The position numbers and the translations under genes were made by a program. A DNA stretch of 32,423 nucleotides from Brevundimonas sp. (lineage in GTDB: Bacteria; Pseudomonadota; Alphaproteobacteria; Caulobacterales; Caulobacteraceae). Positions 8,129-15,131 of the stretch are shown one piece after another; the stretch's first letter is position 1, and every line of letters begins with the position of its first letter. The stretch lies in assembly GCF_013823285.1 (NCBI RefSeq), contig NZ_PNLV01000021.1, forward strand, positions 1 to 32,423, given 5' to 3'. The notes beneath the pieces are model-generated. The model worked only from the letters and a program-made list of their open reading frames with translations. It made no database searches and was not told the origin of the DNA.

Positions 8129-8871
8129 TCGGGATCCTGGCTCGTTCCTGAGCCCTGTGTCGGAGGCGGGCGCCGCCGCCGTTTCAGCATCAGTCCATAG
8201 AAGACCATCAGGGCTGCGGCGAGGCCGAACCAGGTGATGGCGTAGCCCAGGTGGTTGTTGGAGAAGGCGGCGGGCGGAACCGCGGGGGTGAGGGCGTCCC
8301 ATTCGGGATTGGTCGAGGTTTCGGCGAAAAGGACGCGGGAGTCCGCCGCGCCGTCGATCTCCAGCGCCTCGCCCATGGCGGCATGGTCGCGGGCGAAGAA
8401 GCGGCCGCCCTGGGGCGGGGGGCTCATCCAGTTCGGCTCCGGCGCCGCGCGCACGACCGCGATGATGCGGACCGGATCGGCGCCCGCCGGATCCACAGGC
8501 GGCCGGGCGGAGATGTCCTCGGCCACGAAGCCGCGATCGATCAGAACCGTGGTCTCGACGCCGACAGGCCGACAGGACGAGATCAGGCGCACGCCCGCAT
8601 CGCCGTCATGGATGGACTGAAGCTCCACATAGGGCGCGGTGTTCAGGCCGGGGCAATCCAGGATCACCCGCCGGAACTCGCCGCCCGGCTGGTTCAGCAC
8701 CGCCGCCGCCGGGACCGGCGCCATGGCGACAGCGGCCTCGGCCTGATCGATCAGGCCGTGCTTCCAGGCCATCCGCTGGACCTGCCAGACGCCCAGGCCG
8801 ATCAGCACCGCCAGCAGGGCCGCCGACAGCACGGTCAGAATCCAGGGAAAGCCGCGTTCAGACTTCGTCAT
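8125..8871 (-). CDS. surf1: SURF1-family cytochrome oxidase assembly protein
   Basis: A 248-residue inner-membrane protein with the SURF1 topology: one transmembrane segment near the N-terminus (about 9-28, ending in GVWQVQRMAWKHGLI), a long periplasmic domain, and a second segment near the C-terminus (HLGYAITWFGLAAALMVFY, about 207-226) followed by basic residues. Family blocks visible are GVWQxQR, VLIDRGFV and NNHLGYAITWFGLA. SURF1 proteins help insert heme a into subunit I of cytochrome oxidase, which fits its place at the end of the cta cluster. It overlaps the DUF983 gene by 14 bases upstream and the M16 peptidase gene downstream. Confidence 0.92.
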   Translation of the reverse strand: MTKSERGFPWILTVLSAALLAVLIGLGVWQVQRMAWKHGLIDQAEAAVAMAPVPAAAVLNQPGGEFRRVILDCPGLNTAPYVELQSIHDGDAGVRLISSCRPVGVETTVLIDRGFVAEDISARPPVDPAGADPVRIIAVVRAAPEPNWMSPPPQGGRFFARDHAAMGEALEIDGAADSRVLFAETSTNPEWDALTPAVPPAAFSNNHLGYAITWFGLAAALMVFYGLMLKRRRRPPPTQGSGTSQDPD

Positions 8872-9247
8872 TGCGCACCTCGCGCGCCTTGTTCCGCATG
8901 TGCAGGGCCGTCATCAGCCCCTTGCCCGGCCGCATCAGGCCCAGCGACAGGGCCGCCACCAGCGGCAGCCATACGATCAGATGCAGCCACATGGGCGGGC
9001 TGAAGACGATTTCAACATAAAGGGCCGAAAAGCCCACGATGGCTCCGGCGATCTGCATGATGAAGCTGGCCGCGCCGTCGCCGGTGGCCACCGAGGCCAG
9101 GTCGTAGCCGCAAGTCTCGCAGACCGGTCGGATCTTGAGAAAACCCTCGAACAGGGGGCCCTTGCCGCAGTTGGGGCACCGACAAAGCAAACCCGCCCGG
9201 ATCGGGTCGATCCGGGCGGGCGCTGAAGGCTGGGGATGATCGATCAA
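8858..9247 (-). CDS. DUF983 zinc-ribbon membrane protein
   Basis: A DUF983 protein of about 129 residues. It has a zinc-ribbon-like pair, CRCPNCGKGPLF and CETCGYDL, followed by two hydrophobic segments (FIMQIAGAIVGFSALYVEIVF and LHLIVWLPLVAALSLGLM) and a basic tail. Members are commonly encoded between ctaE and SURF1 in alphaproteobacteria, which suggests a role in oxidase biogenesis, but no biochemical function is settled. The start is uncertain: TTG 9247 gives the usual N-terminal length and overlaps the ctaE stop by 3 bases of coordinates, while a GTG at 9292 would run well into ctaE. A strong terminator-like hairpin lies inside the first 20 codons. Confidence 0.82.
   Translation of the reverse strand: MIDHPQPSAPARIDPIRAGLLCRCPNCGKGPLFEGFLKIRPVCETCGYDLASVATGDGAASFIMQIAGAIVGFSALYVEIVFSPPMWLHLIVWLPLVAALSLGLMRPGKGLMTALHMRNKAREVRNDEV
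9187..9220 (-). terminator. Terminator-like hairpin after ctaE, inside the DUF983 5' end
   Basis: A perfect 12-bp inverted repeat pairs 9192-9203 with 9209-9220, with a 5-base loop. Read on the minus strand it is followed by GTTTGCTTTGTC, a moderate T-rich tract. It lies 30 bases after the ctaE stop, where a terminator is expected, but also within the proposed DUF983 coding start. It could attenuate transcription into DUF983, SURF1 and the M16 gene. Confidence 0.55.
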
Positions 9248-9249
9248 GA

Positions 9250-10122
9250 TCAGCCGAAGACGACGTAGACGAAGGCGAACAGGAACAGCCACACCACGTC
9301 CACGAAGTGCCAGTACCAGGCCGCCGCCTCGAAGCCGAAATGCTTCTCGGCCGACATCTGGCCCACCATCAGGCGGAGCAGGCAGACCGCCAGGAAGATG
9401 GTGCCCACCAGCACGTGGAAGCCGTGGAAGCCCGTGGCCATGAAGAAGATCGAGCCGTACAGCGTCGAGTTCAGGGCCTCTTCGTTGAAGAACAGGTTTT
9501 CGTGCAAAATGTGATAATATTCATAGGCTTGTACGGCAGTGAACAGGGCACCCAGGGCGATGGTGAGTCCCAGGCCGATCTTGGCGGCCTTGCGGTCGCC
9601 CACCTGCAGGGCATGGTGGGCCCAGGTCACGGTGGTGCCCGACAGCAGCAGGATCACGGTGTTCAGCAGCGGCAGCTGCCAGGCGTCCAGAACCTCGATC
9701 CCGCGCGGGGGCCAGGTGGACCAGGCCGCAGCCGTCTCGGTCCAGTTGCCGAATTCCGGGATCAGGGTGCGAGCCTCGTTGAAGAGGCTCATTTCGAAGA
9801 ACATCCAGAAGAAGCCGGCGAAGAACATGATCTCCGAGGCGATGAACAGGACCATGCCGTAGCGCAGGCCCAGCGACACCACCGGCGTATGATCGCCCTG
9901 ACGGCTTTCCTTGATCACGTCGGCCCACCAGCCGAACATGGAGAACAGCACGCCGGCCAGCCCGGCGAAGAACACCCAGCTGGTGCCCGCGGGCAGACCG
10001 AACAGCCCCTTCATCCACATGACCGCGCCGATCATCATGATCGTGGCGGCGATGGACGCCACCAGCGGCCAGGGGCTGGGCGGGAGGATGTGATAGTCGT
10101 GGTGGACGGCGTGATCGGCCAT
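9250..10122 (-). CDS. ctaE: Cytochrome c oxidase subunit III
   Basis: A 290-residue subunit III of an aa3-type oxidase with seven predicted transmembrane segments. It starts MADHAVHHDYHILPPSPWPLVAS, the typical His-rich N-terminus of the alphaproteobacterial protein. Recognisable blocks are RYGMVLFIASEIMFFAGFFWMFF, LLNTVILLLSGTTVTWAHHAL, GFHGFHVLVGTIFLAVC, and the C-terminal AAWYWHFVDVVWLFLFAFVYV. Subunit III binds lipid, stabilises subunit I and supports proton uptake. It follows ctaG by 54 bases on the same strand. Confidence 0.96.
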   Translation of the reverse strand: MADHAVHHDYHILPPSPWPLVASIAATIMMIGAVMWMKGLFGLPAGTSWVFFAGLAGVLFSMFGWWADVIKESRQGDHTPVVSLGLRYGMVLFIASEIMFFAGFFWMFFEMSLFNEARTLIPEFGNWTETAAAWSTWPPRGIEVLDAWQLPLLNTVILLLSGTTVTWAHHALQVGDRKAAKIGLGLTIALGALFTAVQAYEYYHILHENLFFNEEALNSTLYGSIFFMATGFHGFHVLVGTIFLAVCLLRLMVGQMSAEKHFGFEAAAWYWHFVDVVWLFLFAFVYVVFG

Positions 10123-10176
10123 GGATGCGTCTCTTGAGTGGGTCAGCGCGTGGTCTTTGAAGGGGCTATAGCGTCG

Positions 10177-10734
10177 CTACCCCTGTCCGCCAATAGCCGC
10201 GCGCTGTTCGAAGCGGTCTGTGGGATAGAAGGTGTAGGACAGGGTGATGTCGTGCACGCCCCGCCCCTCGGGATCGGTGGCCATTTCGGGGGCGATGAAA
10301 TACTGGATCGGGAACTCGACGGTTTCGCCGGGCTGGACCGTCTGGGCCTCGAAGCAGAAGCACTGCAGCTTCTGGAAATAGGGCCCGGCGCGCTCTGGAA
10401 CCACATTGTAGGCGGCGGTGCCGCTGATGGGCCGGTCCGAGGTGTTGGTGACGCTGAAATAGGCGATGCCCGTGTCGCCGATGCGCACCGTCTGGCGGGT
10501 CTCCTCGGCCTTGAAGTCCCAGGGCAGGCCACGGACATTGGTGTCGAAGCGGACCCGGACGGTCTCGTCCAGAACCGTGTCCGGCGCGGCGTCGGCCCGC
10601 ATCACCGTGCCGTTGAAGCCGGTGACCTGGCAGAACAGCTGATACAGCGGCACGGCGGCGAAGGCCGCGCCGGTCATCAGCGACAGGGCGCCGACGCAGA
10701 TCAGGGCGACTTTCGTGTTCCGGTTCATGGCCAT
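10177..10734 (-). CDS. ctaG: Cytochrome oxidase copper chaperone CtaG/Cox11
   Basis: A 185-residue Cox11-family protein with one N-terminal transmembrane segment (about 8-28) and a periplasmic immunoglobulin-like domain. The copper-binding motif CFCF is present (Cys125 and Cys127, in KLQCFCFEAQ), along with a membrane-proximal Cys35 in YQLFCQVTGFNGT and the conserved PVFFxxxP-like strand as EFPIQYFIAPE. Cox11 delivers copper to the CuB site in subunit I. The gene lies 5 bases after the small CoxF-like gene and 54 bases before ctaE. An alternative ATG two codons in is possible. Confidence 0.95.
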   Translation of the reverse strand: MAMNRNTKVALICVGALSLMTGAAFAAVPLYQLFCQVTGFNGTVMRADAAPDTVLDETVRVRFDTNVRGLPWDFKAEETRQTVRIGDTGIAYFSVTNTSDRPISGTAAYNVVPERAGPYFQKLQCFCFEAQTVQPGETVEFPIQYFIAPEMATDPEGRGVHDITLSYTFYPTDRFEQRAAIGGQG

Positions 10735-10739
10735 GCCGG

Positions 10740-10871
10740 TCAGCCCCCCACGTTGGCCTGAAGCCGAAGCAGGGTGGTGACAAACACCAGCACCATGAAG
10801 GCCACCAGCCCGAGGGCGATGGCGATGTTGCGGCGTTTTCTGGCCTTCAGTTCTTCGGGCGTCAGGCGCAT
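10740..10871 (-). CDS. Small single-pass membrane protein, CoxF-like (43 aa)
   Basis: A complete 43-codon frame reads MRLTPEELKARKRRNIAIAL and then one hydrophobic segment (about 16-36, GLVAFMVLVFVTTLL) and LQANVGG. The basic cytoplasmic stretch KARKRRN before a single membrane helix is the pattern of the small CoxF-type proteins found between ctaB and ctaG in alphaproteobacterial oxidase operons. It overlaps the end of ctaB by 10 bases and ends 5 bases before ctaG, so it is translationally placed like a real gene. It is short enough for automated callers to miss. Its function in oxidase biogenesis is inferred from position. Confidence 0.82.
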   Translation of the reverse strand: MRLTPEELKARKRRNIAIALGLVAFMVLVFVTTLLRLQANVGG

Positions 10872-11851
10872 GAGGGGCAGGCTCCGATGACGGGCGCGTT
10901 CTCGACCAGCAGGACGGCGAACAGGGCCATCAGATACAGGATCGAGTAGGCGAACAGGTTCCGTGCTGGTTTGGCCTCGGCGCGCACATCATACAATGCG
11001 GCCTCTCGCCCCACCGCCTCGGCCTTGTCCGGCTGGTCGCCCGCGCGCGAGCGCCACAGACGCACCGCCAGGGCGATGAACAACAGGCCGCCGAGGGTCG
11101 AGACGATCAGATAGGCCATGCCCGCCATGCCCAGCAGGGCCGGGGCGACGGCCACCGGCACGAAGATCAGGCTGTAGATCAGGATCTGCAGCCGGGTGGA
11201 CTTCGCGCCCTTGGCCACCGGCATCATGGGAATGCCCGCCCGGGCGTAGTCCCCGGCCGAATACAGCGCCAGGGCCCAGCTGTGCGGTGGGGTCCACAGG
11301 AAGATGATCAGGAACAGCAGCCACGCCTGCCACGGCGCGTCGCCGGTCACCGCCGCCCAGCCGATCACCGGGGGAAGGGCGCCCGCCGCGCCGCCGATGA
11401 CGATGTTCTGGGGCGTCCGCCGCTTCAGCAGCAGGGTGTAGAAGCCCGCATAATAGACAATGGTCAGGGCCAGAAGGGCGGCCGCGAACCAGTTCACCGC
11501 CATGCCCAGCAGCATGACCGAGAACAGCGACAGCACCACGCCATAGGTCATGGCGTCATTGGCGTTGACCCGCCCCGCCGCCACCGGGCGGCCGCGTGTG
11601 CGCCGCATCAGGGCGTCGGTCTCGCCCTCCAGCGCCATGTTCAGGGCGCCCGCCGCGCCGGCACCCACGGCGATGCACAGCACGGCGATGGCGGCCAGGA
11701 AGGGATTGATGGCGCCGGGCGCCGCAACCAGGCCGGTGATGGCCGTGAACACCACCAGCGACATGACGCGCGGCTTCAGCAGCTGGAAGTAGTCTTCCGG
11801 CTGGGCGACGGTCGGGGACGGGGCGGCCTTGATTTCCGGTTGGTCGGTCAT
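10862..11851 (-). CDS. ctaB: Protoheme IX farnesyltransferase (heme O synthase)
   Basis: A 329-residue polytopic UbiA-family prenyltransferase that adds a farnesyl group to heme b to make heme O, the precursor of heme a. The segment DYFQLLKPRVMSLVVFTA begins the domain. The prenyl-diphosphate motif reads NMALEGETDALMRRTRGRP, where many homologues have Asp at the two Glu positions; Glu at the first is permitted in this family. A later block is TPPHSWALALYSAGDYARAGIPMMP. About nine hydrophobic segments are visible. It starts 70 bases after the ctaD stop, with a terminator-like hairpin between and no obvious Shine-Dalgarno sequence. Confidence 0.95.
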   Translation of the reverse strand: MTDQPEIKAAPSPTVAQPEDYFQLLKPRVMSLVVFTAITGLVAAPGAINPFLAAIAVLCIAVGAGAAGALNMALEGETDALMRRTRGRPVAAGRVNANDAMTYGVVLSLFSVMLLGMAVNWFAAALLALTIVYYAGFYTLLLKRRTPQNIVIGGAAGALPPVIGWAAVTGDAPWQAWLLFLIIFLWTPPHSWALALYSAGDYARAGIPMMPVAKGAKSTRLQILIYSLIFVPVAVAPALLGMAGMAYLIVSTLGGLLFIALAVRLWRSRAGDQPDKAEAVGREAALYDVRAEAKPARNLFAYSILYLMALFAVLLVENAPVIGACPSCA

Positions 11852-11857
11852 GATGCG

Positions 11858-11887
11858 AAAAGGGGGCCGCGTGATCGGCGGCCCCCC
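11858..11887 (-). terminator. Intrinsic terminator between ctaD and ctaB
   Basis: On the minus strand a 9-bp GC stem pairs GGGGGCCGC (11878-11886 complement) with GCGGCCCCC (11862-11870 complement) around a 7-base loop and runs into TTTTCGC. It lies 35 bases after the ctaD stop and ends about 6 bases before the ctaB start codon. It should separate abundant ctaCD message from the assembly genes, or partly attenuate them. Confidence 0.7.
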
Positions 11888-11921
11888 ATCCTAGTCTGTT
11901 TGAGGTCCGGTGTGGACCGGA

Positions 11922-13574
11922 TCAGTGATGGTCGTCGTCCTTGACCACCGGCAGCTCGTTGAACTGGTGGTGCGGCGGGGGCGAGGACAGGGTCCACTCC
12001 AGCGTCGTGGCGCCTTCGCCCCAGGGGTTGGCCTCGGCCTTGCGGCGACGCACGGCGGCCTCGATCAGGACGATGAAGAACACGACCACGCCCACCAGGG
12101 TGATGAGATAGCCGATGGTGGAGACCTGGTTCCACAGGGTGTAGGCGTCCGGATAGTCGATGTAGCGACGCGGCATGCCCTGCAGGCCCAGGAAGTGCTG
12201 GGGGAAGAAGATCACGTTCACGCCGACGAACATGATCCAGAAGTGGGTGGCGCCGAGGAACTCGTTGTACTTCACGCCCCACATCTTCTCGAACCAGTAG
12301 TAGAAGCCCGCGAAGATGGCGAACACGGCCCCCAGCGACAGCACATAGTGGAAGTGCGCCACCACATAGTAGGTGTCGTGCAGGCTGTAATCGATGCCCG
12401 CGTTGGACAGGACCACGCCGGTCACGCCGCCGACGGTGAACAGGAAGATGAAGCCGATAGCCCACAGCATGGGCGTCTTGAAGTCGATGGAGCCGCCCCA
12501 CATGGTGGCGATCCAGCTGAAGATCTTGATGCCCGTGGGCACCGCGATGATCATGGTCGCGGCCACGAAATAGGCGCGCAGATTGATGGGCATGCCCACG
12601 GTGTACATGTGGTGCGCCCACACCACGAAGCCGATGAAGCCGATGGCCACCATGGCGTAGGCCATGGCCAGATAGCCGAAGATCGGCTTCTTCGAGAAGG
12701 TCGAGACGATGTGGCTGATGATGCCGAAGCCCGGCAGGATCAGGATGTACACCTCGGGGTGGCCGAAGAACCAGAACAGGTGCTGGAACATCACCGGATC
12801 GCCGCCGCCGGCCGGGTCGAAGAAGGCGGTGCCGAAGTTGCGGTCGGTCAGCAGCATGGTGATGGCCGCGGCCAGAACCGGCAGCGACAGCAGCAGCAGG
12901 AAGGCTGTCACCAGCACCGACCAGGCGAACAGCGGCATGCGGTGCAGGGTCATGCCCGGCGCGCGCATGTTGAAGATGGTGGTGATGAAGTTGATGGCGC
13001 CCAGGATCGAGGAGGCGCCGGCCACGTGCAGCGAGAAGATGGCCAGATCCATGGATGGACCCGTGTGGCCCATGGTCGACAGGGGCGGGTAGATGGTCCA
13101 GCCGCCGCCGAAGCCCTTGCCCGGTCCGCCGTCCACGAACATGGAGACGCACAGCAGCACCCAGGCGGCCACCAGCAGCCAGAACGAGACGTTGTTCATG
13201 CGCGGGAACGCCATGTCCGGCGCGCCGATCATGATGGGCACGAACCAGTTGCCGAAGCCGCCGATCATGGCCGGCATGACCATGAAGAAGATCATGATCA
13301 GGGCGTGGGCCGTGACGGTGACGTTGTAGCCGTGCTTGGACGCCTCGATGATGCCCAGCTGGTGCACCAGGGTGCCTTCGGTGAACACCTGGATGCCCGG
13401 CTCGGCCAGCTCCCAGCGGATCAGGCCGGACAGGGCGCCGCCCACCACGCCCGCCATGATGGCGAACAGGATGTAGAGCGTGCCGATGTCCTTGTGATTG
13501 GTGGACAGGAACCAGCGGGCGAAGAAGCCCGGCTTGTGGTCGTGATCGTCGTGATGAGCGGTTGCGGTGGCCAT
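11922..13574 (-). CDS. ctaD: Cytochrome c oxidase subunit I (aa3 type)
   Basis: A 550-residue heme-copper oxidase subunit I with twelve transmembrane segments. It begins with a His/Asp-rich stretch and [18 protein letters not shown]. The active-site helix is [20 protein letters not shown], with the CuB His and Tyr pair and the Glu that marks A1-type enzymes. Other ligands are in [10 protein letters not shown] (two CuB histidines) and [12 protein letters not shown] (heme a3 and heme a histidines). [20 protein letters not shown] supplies D-channel residues. With ctaC and ctaE it forms the proton-pumping terminal oxidase of the inner membrane. It starts 21 bases after the ctaC stop. Confidence 0.98.
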   Translation of the reverse strand: MATATAHHDDHDHKPGFFARWFLSTNHKDIGTLYILFAIMAGVVGGALSGLIRWELAEPGIQVFTEGTLVHQLGIIEASKHGYNVTVTAHALIMIFFMVMPAMIGGFGNWFVPIMIGAPDMAFPRMNNVSFWLLVAAWVLLCVSMFVDGGPGKGFGGGWTIYPPLSTMGHTGPSMDLAIFSLHVAGASSILGAINFITTIFNMRAPGMTLHRMPLFAWSVLVTAFLLLLSLPVLAAAITMLLTDRNFGTAFFDPAGGGDPVMFQHLFWFFGHPEVYILILPGFGIISHIVSTFSKKPIFGYLAMAYAMVAIGFIGFVVWAHHMYTVGMPINLRAYFVAATMIIAVPTGIKIFSWIATMWGGSIDFKTPMLWAIGFIFLFTVGGVTGVVLSNAGIDYSLHDTYYVVAHFHYVLSLGAVFAIFAGFYYWFEKMWGVKYNEFLGATHFWIMFVGVNVIFFPQHFLGLQGMPRRYIDYPDAYTLWNQVSTIGYLITLVGVVVFFIVLIEAAVRRRKAEANPWGEGATTLEWTLSSPPPHHQFNELPVVKDDDHH

Positions 13575-13595
13575 GATGGTCGGGCTCGCGTTCTC

Positions 13596-14519
13596 TTACT
13601 GGACCGCTTCGGCCGCGTCGGCGGCCGGAGCGTCTTCGGTTTCAGTGGCTTCGGCTTCGACGGTCGAGGCCTCGGTCGCGGGGTCTTCAGCGGGCTCGGC
13701 GCCCGGCATGGCCCCGCCGCGCGCGGCGACCCACGCCTCGAACTCGGCCTGGCTGACCACATTGATCTGCAGCGGCATGAAGGCGTGGTCCACCCCGCAC
13801 AGCTCGGAGCACTGGCCGTAGAAGACGCCTTCACGGTCCGCGCGGAACCAGGTCTCGTTGACCCGGCCGGGGATGGCGTCGGTCTTCAGGCCGAAGGCCG
13901 GCAGGGCCACGGCGTGAATGACGTCAGAAGCCGTGATCAGCAGCTGGACCACCTGGCCCACCGGCACGACCATGGGCTCGTCAGCGGCGAGCAGGTAGGG
14001 CAGGCCCTGACCCCGGGCCTCGTCTTCCGGCATCATGTTCGAGACGTACTCGCCCACGCCGTGGTCGGGGTATTCGTAGGTCCAGTTCCACTGGTTGCCG
14101 GTCACCTTAACGGTCAGGTCCGGCTCGGGCATGTCGTGATAGTTGAACAGCAGGCGGAACGAGAACAGGGCGATCACCATCAGGATCAGCACCGGCACCA
14201 CGGTCCAGATAATCTCGATGGTGGTGTTGTGGCTCCACTTGGCCGGCACCGGGTTGCGGCGCTTGTTGTAGCGGAACACGATCCACATCAGCAGGCCCAG
14301 CACCAGCAGGCAGATGGCCGTGATGATCGGCATCAGGATGGCGTCGTGGAACATCGTGGCCTCGACCTTCAGCGGCGATGCCGACTGCTGAAGCCCGATG
14401 CCTCCCGGCGTCGGCTGTCCCACCAGCTCCTGCGCCCAGCTCGGCGCGGCGGTGAACAGCGCCGTGGAGGCGAGAACCGTAGAGGCGATCATCGCCCTGG
14501 CCCGCTTGCCCATCCCCAT
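13596..14519 (-). CDS. ctaC: Cytochrome c oxidase subunit II
   Basis: Subunit II of the aa3 oxidase, about 307 residues. A signal peptide ends at APSWA before QELVG. Two transmembrane helices follow (ILMPIITAICLLVLGLLMWIV and IEIIWTVVPVLILMVIALFSF), then a periplasmic cupredoxin domain. The CuA site is seen as DVIHAVALPAFG for the first His and CSELCGVDHAFM for the two Cys, His and Met. GNQWNWTYEYPD is the aromatic patch that takes electrons from cytochrome c. The C-terminus carries an unusual Ala/Glu/Asp-rich tail of about 45 residues. I chose ATG 14519 because GAGGA precedes it at good spacing; ATG 14534 would add five residues, and a longer frame to 14648 adds nothing family-like. Confidence 0.95.
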   Translation of the reverse strand: MGMGKRARAMIASTVLASTALFTAAPSWAQELVGQPTPGGIGLQQSASPLKVEATMFHDAILMPIITAICLLVLGLLMWIVFRYNKRRNPVPAKWSHNTTIEIIWTVVPVLILMVIALFSFRLLFNYHDMPEPDLTVKVTGNQWNWTYEYPDHGVGEYVSNMMPEDEARGQGLPYLLAADEPMVVPVGQVVQLLITASDVIHAVALPAFGLKTDAIPGRVNETWFRADREGVFYGQCSELCGVDHAFMPLQINVVSQAEFEAWVAARGGAMPGAEPAEDPATEASTVEAEATETEDAPAADAAEAVQ

Positions 14520-14552
14520 TCCAGAAATCCTCATAATCCGTTCTGCAGCAAC

Positions 14553-14576
14553 CTGTTGCGAGGCGTTCGCAAACAG
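14553..14576 (-). promoter_or_regulatory. Inverted repeat in the ctaC leader
   Basis: CTGTTGCGA (14553-14561) and TCGCAAACAG (14567-14576) form a 9-bp inverted repeat with one bulged base and a 5-base spacer, about 34 bases upstream of ctaC. It could be an operator or a leader hairpin controlling the oxidase operon. No regulator can be assigned from sequence. Confidence 0.3.
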
Positions 14577-14721
14577 AAGTCGCGGGCCCGAGGGCGTCGC
14601 GGTGTTCAGGGCCGGTCCATATCGGCTCCCCTCGCGCTTGCCAAGCATGAGGAGCGCAACACAGGGTCGCAGGGTGCCGGCGCCGGCCGATTAAATCGCT
14701 GTCATGTTTCGCCAGCTACCT

Positions 14722-14761
14722 TGTGATGACAGATACCTTGCGATAGGCACTTGTCATCACA
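14722..14761. promoter_or_regulatory. Candidate PadR autoregulatory operator
   Basis: TGTGATGACA (14722-14731) and its exact complement TGTCATCACA (14752-14761) flank a 20-base centre and end 13 bases before the padR start codon. The heptamer TACCTTG also appears twice in direct orientation (14717-14723 and 14734-14740). PadR proteins usually repress their own operon by binding such dyads over the promoter. The symmetry is seen directly; its use by this PadR protein is inferred. Confidence 0.55.
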
Positions 14762-14774
14762 CGGAGGGCCCACG

Positions 14775-15131
14775 GTGCCTGAAGCCATCGAGATACAGTT
14801 GAAAAAGGGGGTGCTGGCGCTGTGCGTGCTGGCGCTTCTGGAGCGGGGAGACTCCTACGCCTACGAGATCGCCAGCCACATGGCCGAGGCGGTCGATATG
14901 GGCGAGGGCACGGTCTATCCCCTGATGCGCCGGATGCAGTCCGATGGGCTGGTGGAGACCTACATGGTCGAATCCGCTTCCGGTCCCTCGCGCAAATACT
15001 ATCGCCTCACCGACGCCGGGCGCGCCAGCCTGGCTTCGCAGAAGACCGAATGGGACGCCTTCGTGCGCGCCGTGAACGGCATTCTGGAGCAGGAGGCCCC
15101 ACCTCAAGCCGAAACGGGAGAGACGGCATGA
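14775..15131 (+). CDS. PadR-family transcriptional regulator
   Basis: A 118-residue PadR regulator with a winged-helix domain: EIQLKKGVLALCVLALLERGDSYAYEI, then MGEGTVYPLMRRMQSDGLVE, the recognition helix and wing, and YYRLTDAGRASL. A short C-terminal helix (about 90-110) should allow dimerisation. It is of the small subclass that is usually encoded with HAAS/DUF1700 membrane proteins. The GTG start at 14775 has GGAGGG six bases upstream. The gene overlaps the next by ATGA (15128-15131), so the PadR, HAAS and GIN genes form one coupled operon. It is transcribed away from ctaC. The inducing signal is unknown, with envelope stress a reasonable guess from the context. Confidence 0.92.
   Translation: MPEAIEIQLKKGVLALCVLALLERGDSYAYEIASHMAEAVDMGEGTVYPLMRRMQSDGLVETYMVESASGPSRKYYRLTDAGRASLASQKTEWDAFVRAVNGILEQEAPPQAETGETA

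Noticed and set aside
10160..10185. Hairpin AGGGGCTATAGCGTCGCTACCCCT over the ctaG stop as a terminator
   Set aside because: Pairing needs a three-base bulge and there is no T-tract after it on the minus strand.
11600..11660. Glu for Asp substitutions in the prenyl-diphosphate motif of CtaB as a sign of inactivity
   Set aside because: As I recall, the UbiA-family pattern permits Glu at the first position, and the rest of the motif (N, last D, RT, RP) is intact.
11910..14726. A very long open frame (over 900 codons) on the plus strand opposite ctaC and ctaD
   Set aside because: It is a GC-rich antisense shadow: His/Asp/Gly/Gln-rich composition, no domain, and it lies opposite two unmistakable oxidase genes.
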